From the NCBI GenBank assembly GCA_046331625.1, contig JAXLQL010000001.1, forward strand, positions 1 to 64,000: a DNA stretch of 64,000 bases. Reading direction: 5' to 3'. The translations under genes and the position numbers were made by a program. Position 1 is the stretch's first letter, and each line of letters starts with the position of its first letter. Below the pieces are notes generated by a model. The model saw only the letters and a list, made by a program, of their open reading frames with translations, was not told the DNA's origin and searched no databases. Positions 9,592 to 18,592 of this stretch are shown in pieces. The stretch is from JAXLQL01 sp046331625 (lineage in GTDB: Bacteria; Acidobacteriota; Terriglobia; Bryobacterales; Bryobacteraceae).

Positions 9592-10902
9592 ATGAACCGA
9601 CGTAACTTTCTCAAACATGCCGGTTGCGGATTCGGCTACACGGCAATGGCTGGACTGGCGGCTGCCGAGGGTCCGCTCGCGCCGCGGGCTACTCATTTCC
9701 CGCCCAAGGCCAAGCGCGCAATTTTCCTGTTCATGTCGGGCGGGCCGAGCCAACACGAAACGTTCGACCATAACCCTGAGATCGAAAGCGCGGGCCGCAG
9801 TGGCGGCAACGTGCTCGCGCCGGTTTTTCGGTTCGAACGGCGCGGCCGCAGTGGGCTTCCAATCTCGGAAGTGTTTCCTCGGCTCGGCGAGCATGCTGAC
9901 GATTTGTGCTTGCTCAACGGGATGCATACCGACAGTCCCGCGCATCCGCAAGCAACCACCTACCTGCACACGGGGAGCTTCACGTTCGTGCGGCCTTCGA
10001 TGGGCGCGTGGACCATCTACGGTCTCGGCACGGAGAATCAGGATCTGCCCGGATTCATCACGTTGAACCCGGCGCAGCAGGGCGGAGCACAGAACTACGG
10101 GTCCGCGTTTCTGCCCGCCACTTACCAAGGAACGCCTGTCACCGCCGAGCCCGGCAAGCAGCCGATCGCGAACATCCGCGGCACCAGCAGCGAAGGCGAA
10201 CAGCGGCGGCAGCTCGATTTGGTGCAGCAGATGAATCGCGAGTTTCTCGAGCGCTCGCGCGTGGATCCGGAATTGGAGGGGCTCATCGAATCGTATGAGC
10301 TCGCGTTCCGCATGCAGACTTCCGTGCCCGGCGTGGTGAACATCAACCGCGAGCCGGATTCCGTGAAGGAGATGTACGGCCTGCGGAATCGGGAAACACG
10401 CGGGTTCGGGATGCAGTGTCTGCTCGCGCGCCGCATGGCCGAGGCAGGTGTGCGTTTCATCGAACTGCATCACGGCGGGTGGGACCAGCATCGCGACCTG
10501 AAGGCTCGGATCAAGGACAACGCCACTGCCATCGACCAGCCCATCGCGGCGCTGCTCACGGACCTGAAGCAACGCGGCTTGTTCCACGACACGCTCGTGG
10601 TTTGGGGTGGCGAGTTCGGGCGCACGTCGTGGGCACAGGGTCCCGAGGGTGATGGCCGGCAGCATGACAACCGCGGCTACACGATGTGGATGGCCGGCGG
10701 CGGAGTGAAAGGCGGCATCCGGCACGGTGTGTGCGATGTGAACGGAGCGGCTGTCGAGGGGCGCGTTCACCTGCACGATCTCCACGCCACGATGCTGCAT
10801 CTGCTGGGGCTCGATCACACCAGGCTCACCTACAAGTACGCGGGCCGCAATTTCCGGCTGACCGATGTGAGTGGGCGAGTGGTGAGCGAGATTCTCGCGT
10901 AG
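9592..10902 (+). CDS. DUF1501 family protein, Tat-exported
   Basis: A 436-residue protein starting MNRRNFLKHAGCGFG, a clear Tat leader. It carries DUF1501 landmarks: FLFMSGGPSQHETFD, LLNGMHTDSPAH, FIELHHGGWDQH and VVWGGEFGRTSWAQG. The fold is sulfatase/alkaline-phosphatase-like, but metal-site chemistry and substrate are unproven. The ATG at 9592 follows the PSD1 stop by 7 bp; the open frame extending to 9364 lies inside the PSD1 gene and is not used. Pairing with PSD1 is the standard arrangement, and the two products presumably act together outside the cytoplasm. The gene converges on the minus-strand gene that ends at 10912. Confidence 0.95.
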   Translation: MNRRNFLKHAGCGFGYTAMAGLAAAEGPLAPRATHFPPKAKRAIFLFMSGGPSQHETFDHNPEIESAGRSGGNVLAPVFRFERRGRSGLPISEVFPRLGEHADDLCLLNGMHTDSPAHPQATTYLHTGSFTFVRPSMGAWTIYGLGTENQDLPGFITLNPAQQGGAQNYGSAFLPATYQGTPVTAEPGKQPIANIRGTSSEGEQRRQLDLVQQMNREFLERSRVDPELEGLIESYELAFRMQTSVPGVVNINREPDSVKEMYGLRNRETRGFGMQCLLARRMAEAGVRFIELHHGGWDQHRDLKARIKDNATAIDQPIAALLTDLKQRGLFHDTLVVWGGEFGRTSWAQGPEGDGRQHDNRGYTMWMAGGGVKGGIRHGVCDVNGAAVEGRVHLHDLHATMLHLLGLDHTRLTYKYAGRNFRLTDVSGRVVSEILA

Positions 10903-10911
10903 GACCCGACT

Positions 10912-11748
10912 CTACTTCTTGTAGGCGCAGTCGTCTTTGACCGTGCCGCCGGAGACGCAGAACTTCGTTCCCCACTGGTCGCGCTCCACACGGAACGTGT
11001 AGGTGGTGTTGTTCGCCGGGAGTTGCTTGCGGTAGTTCGAGCTGGCCGAACAGTTGTCCTTGCTGTCGAGGGTTCCGCCGTTCGAGTGGAACACGATGAC
11101 GTTGCCCTTGATCTCGATCGTGCCTTCTTCCCACGCGTTCACCGTCATCGTGCAGTTGTAGAGAGACGATTGAATCAGAGCGGCGCTCTGAAATCGGCCG
11201 TCGGGGAAGAACTTGTACTGCATGCCGTTGCCGCTCGGGGCCGCATACGATCCGGTGCTGCGGTCGACGAAGTTGACCGAGGAGGTATGCATGGAACTCC
11301 ATTCGCCGACCAGGTCGGCGAGCATGCCGCCGCGAACCGGCATTGCGGCAGCCGCCGGGGACCGATGGGCGCGGTCATAGGCGGCCAGAAGGAGCTTCGA
11401 TCCGGCCGAGTCGGGCGTGCTCCGAATCATTTCGAGGAACTTCTGTTGCAGCCCCTGATGTACTTGCGTCTTCTGCTCGGCCGGTAGGGAGGAGATGAGG
11501 TCGTAGGTTTTGGCGAGCGCCACCAGGTTCTGGCGGGCTGCTGGAGCGGTGGTCTGCCACGAGGCGATCTGGTTCTGTTCGAACGTCGATCGCTCGGCCG
11601 GAGTGAGTTGGGCATCGAGGGTCCATTCGATCATGGAGACGATCTTCGCCTGGTCGGCACGGGTAAGCGCCGGTGGTCCGGGGGCGAGAGTGTCGTTGGA
11701 TTGGGCGGCCACGGTAGCGGCCAGGATCAGGGCGGGCAATTTTGTCAT
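10912..11748 (-). CDS. Secreted hypothetical protein, possibly lipocalin-like C-terminal domain
   Basis: A 278-residue protein with a short signal peptide (MTKLPALILAATVAAQS). Residues 25-140 are helical, with conserved-looking EWTLDAQLTPAER; the C-terminal 130 residues are strand-rich with six cysteines and open with LADLVGEWSS, the kind of start seen in lipocalin-like or avidin-like barrels. I do not recognise the family. Start: ATG at 11748 is preceded by TGAGGT at good spacing; the frame is open to 11970, but that stretch is inside the TIR gene. It lies 43 bp downstream of the TIR gene on the same strand, so the two may be co-transcribed. Confidence 0.82.
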   Translation of the reverse strand: MTKLPALILAATVAAQSNDTLAPGPPALTRADQAKIVSMIEWTLDAQLTPAERSTFEQNQIASWQTTAPAARQNLVALAKTYDLISSLPAEQKTQVHQGLQQKFLEMIRSTPDSAGSKLLLAAYDRAHRSPAAAAMPVRGGMLADLVGEWSSMHTSSVNFVDRSTGSYAAPSGNGMQYKFFPDGRFQSAALIQSSLYNCTMTVNAWEEGTIEIKGNVIVFHSNGGTLDSKDNCSASSNYRKQLPANNTTYTFRVERDQWGTKFCVSGGTVKDDCAYKK

Positions 11749-11791
11749 GGGCAACCTCACCCATGCACGCGCAACGGCTTGCGGAACCGGC

Positions 11792-12823
11792 TCAGGCGAG
11801 CCGGCGAATTTCGTCCCGTAATCGCTCGATCGCTTCCGGCAAGGTGACGGGCTCGAGACGCGCAAAGTCGCGATCGAACCGGTCGATGGCCATTTGAACC
11901 GAAGCCGCATGCCATGTGAACATCGTCTGCCAGTAGCCCTTGCTGGCGCGCGGAGCCAGCGACTCGGCACAGAACCAATTCCCGAGAATAGTCACGTTGC
12001 CGTTGCTGAGCGTTTTCTGAAACCGCACCTCCAGACGCGGTTGCTCGTCCGTCGTCAGAGACTTCAGGAAGTCCACCGCTTCCTGGGCCCTGGCGGCCGT
12101 TGCCTCCTTGCCAATCACAACCGCCAACTCACCTAAAGGCGAAAATACCAGCGAGGCCCCGGCCTGCCGGGCATGCCGTTCGAACGTGGAGCGCTCCTGC
12201 AAAAGCAAATCGCGGTGGAAGTCGCTTTCGGGATGTTCGCCTTGACGGCGGCGCCACACATCGGGGTCGACCGAATTCGGAATGCTGAACGAACTGATTC
12301 CGCCGTTCTGCCGGAGGTAGACGGGGTCTCGAATCTCATCCGCATACTGCGCAAGTAACAAGGTCCGTTCCTCGGGATAGCGGGCAATTCGTGTAACGGC
12401 GGACGGAGTAGAGGCCGTGCCGAGCGCGAGCGTCTCGAGACGATTCTCGCTGAGAAGCATCCTCAGCCGATCTACGGAATCGCGACGACTCACCGGAGCA
12501 GCGTGGAGAGTACCGATCAACTGGGAAGGAGTCAGCTTGTCTGCCACTATAGGCATCACTGCAACACCGACGGCAGCCGCAAACCCGATCTCCTGGTGAA
12601 CCCATGGCCTTGACTGGGAATTGCGAGTGAGGATGGGCACGAAGAGATGCGAACGAACGATGCTCGTCTTGATTGCATCGTGGAAGTCCTGGCCCCAACT
12701 GAAGTTTCGATCGATCAGCACTCTCCACCCGAGTTGCTCGAGCGCCTTTTGTACGGTCGCCGCCAAGCTCCCGTCCTGGTGGGAATAGCATATGAAGGCG
12801 CGAAATGGATACCGGGGCGGCAT
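11792..12823 (-). CDS. TIR-domain protein with uncharacterised C-terminal domain
   Basis: A 343-residue soluble protein. Residues 6-130 form a TIR domain: strand A FRAFICYSHQD, LIDRNFSWGQDF, and PWVHQEIGFAAA, in which E78 is at the position of the catalytic glutamate of NAD-cleaving TIRs. Residues 140-343 have no family I recognise; they contain YPEERTLLLAQYADEI, ASLVFSPLGELAVVIG and a tryptophan-containing segment near YWQTMFTWHAAS. Bacterial TIR proteins often act as NADase effectors or signal producers in antiphage defence, with the partner domain sensing infection. Here there is no adjacent helicase, STAND ATPase, Argonaute or cyclase. A -10-like GATACT lies 7 nt before the ATG, so the mRNA may be leaderless. 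Confidence 0.9.
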   Translation of the reverse strand: MPPRYPFRAFICYSHQDGSLAATVQKALEQLGWRVLIDRNFSWGQDFHDAIKTSIVRSHLFVPILTRNSQSRPWVHQEIGFAAAVGVAVMPIVADKLTPSQLIGTLHAAPVSRRDSVDRLRMLLSENRLETLALGTASTPSAVTRIARYPEERTLLLAQYADEIRDPVYLRQNGGISSFSIPNSVDPDVWRRRQGEHPESDFHRDLLLQERSTFERHARQAGASLVFSPLGELAVVIGKEATAARAQEAVDFLKSLTTDEQPRLEVRFQKTLSNGNVTILGNWFCAESLAPRASKGYWQTMFTWHAASVQMAIDRFDRDFARLEPVTLPEAIERLRDEIRRLA

Positions 12824-12879
12824 CGGTCCCAGTATCTCTCAACAGCAAGCTAAAATCAGAGTGGACATCCTGATCGCCC

Positions 12880-13890
12880 ATGCAGACTCGGAGGCCGCTC
12901 GCACTACTTTCGGTTTCGGCGGTGATGTTGTGTCAGAGTCCGCCGCCGCAGCCTCCCGCTCCGCCTGCCGATGTCGCGCCGGGCGGCGTGTTTCGCATCC
13001 CTTCGAAAGTCCCCGAGCCCGACCTGACGGTGGTCCCCAAACAGCCCGAAGCACCTAAACAAGTAGTGCTGACAAACACGGGTAAGCCCATCGCCCTGCC
13101 CTTTCAATGCACTGACGACGACATTCAAACGTTCGGCATGACGTGCTCGCTCGAGGACCCGTGCCCGGTGTTTTTGGAACTGGCGGCCGTGCATCCCGTG
13201 GGGCAGAAGATCTTCCTCGTAGGCAACGTTCATGACGGCTCGTCGACCATGTACTCGGTGTTGCTGGCGAGCGATGACGGGGGCAAGACCTGGACCGAGC
13301 CCGTCGATCGTTACCGCTCGGCCGGACTCGACCACATCCAGTTCATCGATTTCGAAACCGGCTGGATCTCGGGCCATACGTTGCAAGCGTTGCCGCGCGA
13401 TCCGTTCTTCTTGCTCACGGTGGACGGTGGCAAGTCCTGGAAAAAGCGGATGCTGTTCAACGAGCCGCGCGTGGCCGGTATCGACCAGTTCTATTTCGAG
13501 TCGCGAACCGCGGGCGCGATGATCGTCGACCGCACGGCGGGTGCGGAAGCAGGCCGCTGGGAACTCTACGACACCATGACCGGTGGCGACTCGTGGATGG
13601 TGCGCCAAGTGAGCACGAATCCGCTGCGGCTCAAGGTGACAGCCAAGCCCAACGCCGATTGGCGGCTTCAGCCGGATCAGCGCACCAAGACCAATGCGGT
13701 GCAGCGCCGCACCGGACAGAAGTGGGAATCGATCGCGTCTTTCGCAGTGCAAGTGGGGCAGTGCAAGCCCGCGAACGACGCGCTGCAGGAGCCCCCTCCA
13801 CCGCCCGAACCCGCCGCGGCCCCCACTACTTCCCTTCCCCCGGTGCGCCAGCCCGGGTCATCCAAGAAACCGAGCCTCAAGAAGCGATAG
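12880..13890 (+). CDS. Secreted BNR/sialidase-type beta-propeller protein
   Basis: A 336-residue protein with a signal peptide (to about residue 20) followed by a proline-rich linker. It then shows Asp-box/BNR repeats: ASDDGGKTWTEP, TVDGGKSWKKR and MTGGDSWMVR, typical of BNR propellers and of Ycf48/HCF136-like assembly factors. Catalytic sialidase residues are not evident, so a binding or assembly role is more likely than hydrolysis. The C-terminus is again proline-rich and basic. A TAAAAT box lies at 12851-12856, 23 bp before the ATG. The gene ends 3 bp before hyuB; functional linkage is not obvious. The start is ATG 12880, divergent from the TIR gene 56 bp away. Confidence 0.85.
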   Translation: MQTRRPLALLSVSAVMLCQSPPPQPPAPPADVAPGGVFRIPSKVPEPDLTVVPKQPEAPKQVVLTNTGKPIALPFQCTDDDIQTFGMTCSLEDPCPVFLELAAVHPVGQKIFLVGNVHDGSSTMYSVLLASDDGGKTWTEPVDRYRSAGLDHIQFIDFETGWISGHTLQALPRDPFFLLTVDGGKSWKKRMLFNEPRVAGIDQFYFESRTAGAMIVDRTAGAEAGRWELYDTMTGGDSWMVRQVSTNPLRLKVTAKPNADWRLQPDQRTKTNAVQRRTGQKWESIASFAVQVGQCKPANDALQEPPPPPEPAAAPTTSLPPVRQPGSSKKPSLKKR

Positions 13891-13893
13891 GCC

Positions 13894-15477
13894 GTGAAGC
13901 GCGACCCCATCGAAGTGGAGCTGTTCCGCCATCTACTGGCGTCAATCTGCGAAGAGATGGGCATCGTGCTGCGGCGGACCGCCTACTCGGTAAACATCAA
14001 GGAGCGCCGCGACTACTCCTGCGCCATTTATGATGGAGCCGGCGAAACGGTCGCGATGGGTGACCACATGCCGGTTCACTTGGGCGCGATGCCTGCTTCG
14101 GTGCGTCACGTGCTGGATGAGTTCGACCTCGGTCCGGGCGATGTTGCGTTGGTCAACGATCCGTTTCGCGGCGGCACGCACCTTCCCGACATCACGGCTG
14201 TGGCGGGCGTATTCTGTGGCAAGGAGCGCCGGCCGCGGTTCCTGCTGGCCAATCGCGCGCACCATGCGGATGTGGGCGGCATGAGTCCGGGTTCAATGCC
14301 GATGGCTCGCGAGATCTACCAGGAAGGCATCCGCATTCCGCCGATCCTGCTGGTGAAGGGAGGCAAGACGGACGAGCGCTTGCTCGACCTCATCCTGGCC
14401 AACGTGCGGACTCCCGACGAGCGCCGCGGCGACCTCACCGCGCAGTTGATGTCGATCGAACGAGGCCGCACGCGTTTGCTCGAAGCCGTGAAGCGATATG
14501 GCGTGGGCCGCGTGGAGCGCAACGTGGCTGCTCTTTGCGATTACAGCGAGCGGTTGATGCGGGCCCGGATCCTGGCTCTGCCCGATGGCGACTACCGCTT
14601 CGAGGACCGTCTCGATAGCGACGGCATCACGGACAATCCGGTGACGATCCGCGTCACGATCCGCATTCGCGGCGGCGAAGCCGAAGTGGATTTCACCGGA
14701 ACGGATCGCCAAGCGGCGGGACCGGTGAATGCCAATCACGCCATCGCCACGTCGGCCGTGATGTACGTCTTCCGATGCCTGATCGCGGAGGAGGCGCCGT
14801 TCACAGCCGGCTTGATGCGTCCGATCCGCATCGTGAACCCGGCAGGTACCGTAACCAATGCACTGCCGCCCGCGGCAATGGCAGCGGGCAACGTCGAGAC
14901 TTCGCAACGGATCACGGACGTGTTGCTCGGCGCGCTGGCGAAGGCCGCTCCCGGAGCGATCCCCGCGGCGAGTTCGGGCACGATGAACAACCTCTCGTTT
15001 GGCGGCTGGGATGTGGCGCGCGCCAGGCCGTTCGCCTACTACGAGACCATCGCCGGGGGACAAGGCGCGAGCGCGCATCATGACGGGCGCTCGGCCACGC
15101 ACTCGCACATGACGAACAGCCTGAACACGCCGATCGAGGCCTTCGAGCACGAGTATCCGGTACGCGTGGTCAGCTACAAGGTTCGGTCTGGATCTGGCGG
15201 CGAGGGCCGGCATCGGGGCGGAGACGGGATTCGCAAGGAACTCGAGTTTCTCGAGCCTGCCGAAGTCACCATCCTTGCCGACCGCCGCCGCTATGCGCCT
15301 TACGGGCTCGCCGGTGGATCGCCGGGCCGGCCTGGAGAGAACCGTCACAACGGCGAGCGAGCGCCGGCGAAGTCGCGATTCGCCGTTTCCGCGGGCGATC
15401 GCGTGGCTGTGGACACGCCGGGAGGCGGCGGCTTCGGGGAAAAACCCGATTCGTCGAAAGTAGCCGATCGGCTATGA
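13894..15477 (+). CDS. hyuB: Hydantoinase B / 5-oxoprolinase-type subunit
   Basis: A 527-residue cytoplasmic protein of the HyuB family, the B subunit of ATP-dependent N-methylhydantoinase, 5-oxoprolinase or acetophenone-carboxylase-type enzymes. It begins at GTG 13894 (KRDPIEVELFRHLLASICEEMG) and has family hallmarks DHMPVHLGAMP, FRGGTHLPDIT, NRAHHADVGGMSPGSMP and C-terminal RSGSGGEGRHRGGDG. Length is normal. The usual partner hyuA (ATPase subunit) is not adjacent and not in the window, so it is either encoded elsewhere or this subunit is an orphan. The exact substrate cannot be inferred. Confidence 0.93.
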   Translation: MKRDPIEVELFRHLLASICEEMGIVLRRTAYSVNIKERRDYSCAIYDGAGETVAMGDHMPVHLGAMPASVRHVLDEFDLGPGDVALVNDPFRGGTHLPDITAVAGVFCGKERRPRFLLANRAHHADVGGMSPGSMPMAREIYQEGIRIPPILLVKGGKTDERLLDLILANVRTPDERRGDLTAQLMSIERGRTRLLEAVKRYGVGRVERNVAALCDYSERLMRARILALPDGDYRFEDRLDSDGITDNPVTIRVTIRIRGGEAEVDFTGTDRQAAGPVNANHAIATSAVMYVFRCLIAEEAPFTAGLMRPIRIVNPAGTVTNALPPAAMAAGNVETSQRITDVLLGALAKAAPGAIPAASSGTMNNLSFGGWDVARARPFAYYETIAGGQGASAHHDGRSATHSHMTNSLNTPIEAFEHEYPVRVVSYKVRSGSGGEGRHRGGDGIRKELEFLEPAEVTILADRRRYAPYGLAGGSPGRPGENRHNGERAPAKSRFAVSAGDRVAVDTPGGGGFGEKPDSSKVADRL

Positions 15478-15487
15478 TGTATAGACA

Positions 15488-15892
15488 TTGTCACTTCTAG
15501 ACCGGGCCAAGGCAGACCCGGCCGTTGGCCGTCGTCTCGCCGTAGGGATTGTGTTCGTTCAGACCCTGTTGGGTACGTGTGCCCAAATGCTGATGAAGGC
15601 CGGGATGAAGGAACAGAACGCCGATTCCGCGCTGGTTCTGCTGCTGGGAATGATCGGAAATCCGAAGCTGTTCCTGGGCTTTTGCCTCTACGGGGCGGCC
15701 ACGGTGTTGATGGTGGCGGCGTTCAAGTACGGCGAGCTTTCGATTCTTTACCCCATTATTTCCCTCAGTTACGTGTGGGTGACGATTCTGTCTCTATTCC
15801 TGCTGAACGAGACGCTGAATCCATTCAAGATTGCGGGACTGCTTGCGGTGATGGCCGGCGTCGCGGTTTTGGGCAGATCGGGTAGATCTTGA
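15488..15892 (+). CDS. Half-size DMT/SMR-type transporter, first of a pair
   Basis: A 134-residue protein with four predicted membrane segments (starting at GIVFVQTLLGTCAQ, LFLGFCLYGAATVLMV, ILYPIISLSYVWVTIL and IAGLLAVMAGVAVLG). It matches the EamA/SMR superfamily in half-size form, closest in organisation to the ArnE/ArnF or EbrA/EbrB heterodimers. The N-terminal glutamate of EmrE-type multidrug pumps is not seen, so lipid-linked sugar or metabolite flipping is as likely as drug export. The start is taken as TTG 15488; no ATG is available, and GTG 15551 would cut the first helix. The stop overlaps the next gene by TTGA. Confidence 0.85.
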   Translation: MSLLDRAKADPAVGRRLAVGIVFVQTLLGTCAQMLMKAGMKEQNADSALVLLLGMIGNPKLFLGFCLYGAATVLMVAAFKYGELSILYPIISLSYVWVTILSLFLLNETLNPFKIAGLLAVMAGVAVLGRSGRS

Positions 15893-16245
15893 CGGCCACA
15901 CCGTTTTCGTCCATCGCGCTGGTGTTCGGAGCCTCGTTTCTGGGCTCGATCGGCGCGGTGTTTCTGAAGTCGGCCTCGGGGCGCATCAATCGCGATGTGT
16001 GGTCGATCGTCATGAACTGGCGTTTGGCGGCGGGCATCGTGATGTACGTGCTCTCGTCGCTCTTCTATCTCAAAGGGATCAAGCAGGGCGAGCTCACGAT
16101 TCTGTTTCCGATGGTGTCGCTCGGCTATGTGTGGACGTTGTTCTGGTCCCGGCTCTTCTTCCAGGAGGAGTTCACCAAGAGCAAGTTCATCGGGTTGGGA
16201 TTCATCATCGCGGGCATCGTTTTACTGGCGTTCGGCAAGAGCTGA
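15889..16245 (+). CDS. Half-size DMT/SMR-type transporter, second of the pair
   Basis: A 118-residue protein with four membrane segments, clearly a paralogue of the upstream gene: KQGELTILFPMVSLGYVWTL aligns with KYGELSILYPIISLSYVWVT. Start is TTG 15889, overlapping the upstream stop (TTGA), which points to coupled synthesis of the two halves and a heterodimeric carrier. It lacks an obvious catalytic glutamate in helix 1. The substrate is unknown. The next gene, an OFA-type carrier, has its own promoter-like box, so the pair probably ends this transcript. Confidence 0.87.
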   Translation: MTATPFSSIALVFGASFLGSIGAVFLKSASGRINRDVWSIVMNWRLAAGIVMYVLSSLFYLKGIKQGELTILFPMVSLGYVWTLFWSRLFFQEEFTKSKFIGLGFIIAGIVLLAFGKS

Positions 16246-16271
16246 GCTGAGGTCCGCGCGCCGCAACGGGG

Positions 16272-16277
16272 TATAAT
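16272..16277 (+). promoter_or_regulatory. -10 box TATAAT, 6 nt before a start codon (leaderless type)
   Basis: A perfect TATAAT is followed by 6 nt (GCGGCG) and the ATG at 16284; no Shine-Dalgarno sequence intervenes and the -35 is weak. Transcription should start at or next to the A of ATG. Confidence 0.65.
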
Positions 16278-16283
16278 GCGGCG

Positions 16284-17549
16284 ATGCAAACCGCAGAGCC
16301 GATCCCGAACCGATGGCGCATCGCCGGCGCCGCTATCCTCATGCAGGTTTGCCTGGGCATTCTTTATGCCTGGTCTGTTTTTCGCGGTCCGCTGACGCAA
16401 GCCTATGGGTGGGACAAGACGCAGACCATCATGCCGTACCGCGCGTCGATCCTGTTCTTCACCCTGGCGATGATCGCCGCGGGCTTCCTGCAAGACAAGA
16501 AGGGGCCGCGCAAGATCGCCACTGTGGGCGGGCTGCTGCTCGGATCGAGTTGTTTGCTAGCGAGCTTCTTCGGCGGTACGCTCACTGGACTCATCGCCAC
16601 CTACGGCGTGATCGGCGGCCTGGGAATGGGGTGTGCGTACGTGACTCCCATCGCCACGTGCATCAAGTGGTTCCCAGACAAGCGCGGACTGGTGGTGGGC
16701 TTGGCGGTGATGGGCTTCGGAATCGGTCCGCTGTTGTTCGGTCCACTGCTCGAGAAGCTGATCGGCACTGATGCGAGCGCCTTCTCGCAAACGCTTCCCC
16801 GCACGTTCCTCGTGTTGTCCGCGCTGTTTTTCGTGGTGGTGACCGGATGCGCTCAGATGTATCGCGTGCCGCCGCCGGGCTGGCGTCCAGCGGGTTGGAA
16901 TCCGCCTGCGTCGCAGTCTGCCAAGCGCGCGGACTACACGCCGGGCGAGATGCTGAAGACGTGGCAGTTCTGGGTGGTGTGGGTAGTGTATTTTCTCGGC
17001 TCGTCAGTAGGCTTGTCTGCGATCGGCGAAGCTGCGCCTATGATCCGGGAGTTGTCCGGCACTTCGGCCGCGATGACGGGCGGCGCGGCGCTCGGCATCA
17101 TGTCGATTCTCAACGGAGGCGGCCGTCTGGCATGGGGTGTGATCTCTGACAGGTTGGGTCGCAAGCAGGCACTGATTGGAATGGCCGTGATCTCACTGGT
17201 GACGTGTAGCCTGATCCTCCCCGGAGTCTCTGGCTTCTGGCCTGTGCTGGGCGGGCTGTGCCTGATCGGGTTTTGCTACGGCGGATATTTGGCGGTGATG
17301 CCCTCGCTCACTGCTGACTTCTACGGATCGAAGAACGTGGGCGCCAACTACGGCATGCTGTTCACCGCGTGGGGAGCAGCCGGGTTCATCGTACCCGGGT
17401 TCCTCTCGGCGATCGTGGAGCAAGCTCGCCGGGCGAGCCAATTGGCAGCGGGTTATGACCGGATGTTCTACCTGCTGGCCGCGCTTGCGGCGGGCGCTGG
17501 AGTGCTGGCGTTGGCGGCGCGAGGTCCGGCGGTAGAGCAGAAGGGTTGA
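16284..17549 (+). CDS. MFS transporter, oxalate/formate antiporter (OFA) family
   Basis: A 421-residue inner-membrane protein with about 12 helices. The N-terminal CLGILYAWSVFRGPL and the following GWDKTQT are typical of the OFA subfamily of MFS carriers, as are GGLGMGCAYVTPIATCIKWF and GKR-type loop FPDKRGLVVG. OFA members exchange small organic acids (oxalate/formate, lactate and similar); no oxalate-degrading genes (frc, oxc) are nearby, so the substrate is open. The MFS signature after helix 2 of the second half is intact (WGVISDRLGRKQAL). It appears to be monocistronic with a leaderless-type promoter, and ends before a pair of strong hairpins. Confidence 0.9.
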   Translation: MQTAEPIPNRWRIAGAAILMQVCLGILYAWSVFRGPLTQAYGWDKTQTIMPYRASILFFTLAMIAAGFLQDKKGPRKIATVGGLLLGSSCLLASFFGGTLTGLIATYGVIGGLGMGCAYVTPIATCIKWFPDKRGLVVGLAVMGFGIGPLLFGPLLEKLIGTDASAFSQTLPRTFLVLSALFFVVVTGCAQMYRVPPPGWRPAGWNPPASQSAKRADYTPGEMLKTWQFWVVWVVYFLGSSVGLSAIGEAAPMIRELSGTSAAMTGGAALGIMSILNGGGRLAWGVISDRLGRKQALIGMAVISLVTCSLILPGVSGFWPVLGGLCLIGFCYGGYLAVMPSLTADFYGSKNVGANYGMLFTAWGAAGFIVPGFLSAIVEQARRASQLAAGYDRMFYLLAALAAGAGVLALAARGPAVEQKG

Positions 17550-17614
17550 GGCGCCACGGGCCAACCGGGACGTAGCTCGGCCATGCGCCGATGCTGCCGG
17601 CGGAGGCTGCGATG

Positions 17615-17674
17615 CCACTGTCCAGAGTGGGACAGTGGAGCAAGGCTCGCCGCCCGCAAGAAGCCGGCGGCGAG
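17615..17674. terminator. Two strong hairpins between convergent genes
   Basis: CCACTGTCC/GGACAGTGG (17615-17638, 6-nt loop) and CTCGCCG/CGGCGAG (17646-17674) sit in the 189-bp gap between the OFA carrier and the convergent MerR gene. There is no T-run, so intrinsic termination is uncertain; a bidirectional transcription barrier is plausible. Confidence 0.45.
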
Positions 17675-17738
17675 CTTATGCTGAATGTTTCAGGATTGCT
17701 GACGGCGCCGAAGCGCGTATCAGGAAAGTGCCGAGAAG

Positions 17739-18272
17739 CTAAACCGCTACCGCGCGAGCGCGCTTGGCTGGAGGCTGCGCCGCCACCTCGGTTTTCACCG
17801 GGCGCGTTTCCGTCTTGGCCGGCTTGCGCTGTTGCAGTTGGATGCGCCGCACCTGATCGCTCACGCAGACCAGGAACATCGGCTGGCGGGCGTTCTTCAG
17901 TACGTCGATGACCTTCGCGCCGCTGTCTTCGAGCAGGATCGTCTTGCCGTCAGTGAGCAGATGAATATCACCGCTGCCATCGAGGATCTCCGACAAGCGC
18001 TTCCCCATCTCCTTCTGCAGGAACCGAAGCACGCGGCGAATCTTCTGCAGGGAGAAACCCTTTCGCCGCAGTTCGGCAATCACCGAGATCTCCACCAATT
18101 CACCGGGGCCATAAACGCGCCGGTGTCCCTCATGACGCGGGCTCACGACCTTTTGCTCGTCCCACCATTGCAGTTGGCGCAGACTCACGCCGGCGAGTTT
18201 GGCAACTTCGCTCGACGAGTTGGAGCGCTCCGGTGAGTTCTGATCAGGACGGCCCTTTCGTGTTTTGAACAT
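17739..18272 (-). CDS. MerR-family transcriptional regulator
   Basis: A 177-residue DNA-binding protein. The MerR winged helix-turn-helix is clear: SSEVAKLAGVSLRQLQWWDE (residues 21-40) followed by the wing HEGHRRVYGPGEL and a helical linker LRRKGFSLQKIRRVLRFLQ. The C-terminal part (100-177) lacks the cysteine ligands of metal-sensing MerR proteins and ends in a basic, low-complexity tail (RKPAKTETRPVKTE), so its effector is unknown. It is divergent from the coiled-coil/OmpA gene across 320 bp and could control it, though no operator is identifiable. A GATAAC hexamer lies 7 nt before the ATG. Confidence 0.9.
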   Translation of the reverse strand: MFKTRKGRPDQNSPERSNSSSEVAKLAGVSLRQLQWWDEQKVVSPRHEGHRRVYGPGELVEISVIAELRRKGFSLQKIRRVLRFLQKEMGKRLSEILDGSGDIHLLTDGKTILLEDSGAKVIDVLKNARQPMFLVCVSDQVRRIQLQQRKPAKTETRPVKTEVAAQPPAKRARAVAV

Positions 18273-18592
18273 GTTTGCTGTTATCCGTTCTATGTATGAC
18301 CGAGCCCTTCAATTGTACTGTACTGGTGCTTGCAGTCAAGCGCCGAACTCATTAGAAATGCGGGGGTTAACTGGCGCGCAAGCGATAGTGCAGCGGGCGG
18401 CGCAGGCGCAATCGGTAGTGTGGCGCATGACCGTGCGTTATCCCAGAGTACTAGGCCTACCCCAGAAAAATCCTGAAAATCACCGGCCCGGAATGGCCCG
18501 ACTCGAGGCAAAATAAACCTTAATCTTCTTCACCGCATCTGCGGACACCATTGTGAGCCGGATTACATCATTCCCGGCCGTGGGAGGCGTTC
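18273..18592. other. 320-bp intergenic region between divergent merR-type and coiled-coil genes
   Basis: No gene seen. It must hold the promoters of both flanking genes. The right end supplies GGGAGG at about 18582-18587 just before the GTG start at 18593. I could not fix a MerR operator (a long-spacer dyad) with confidence. Confidence 0.5.
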
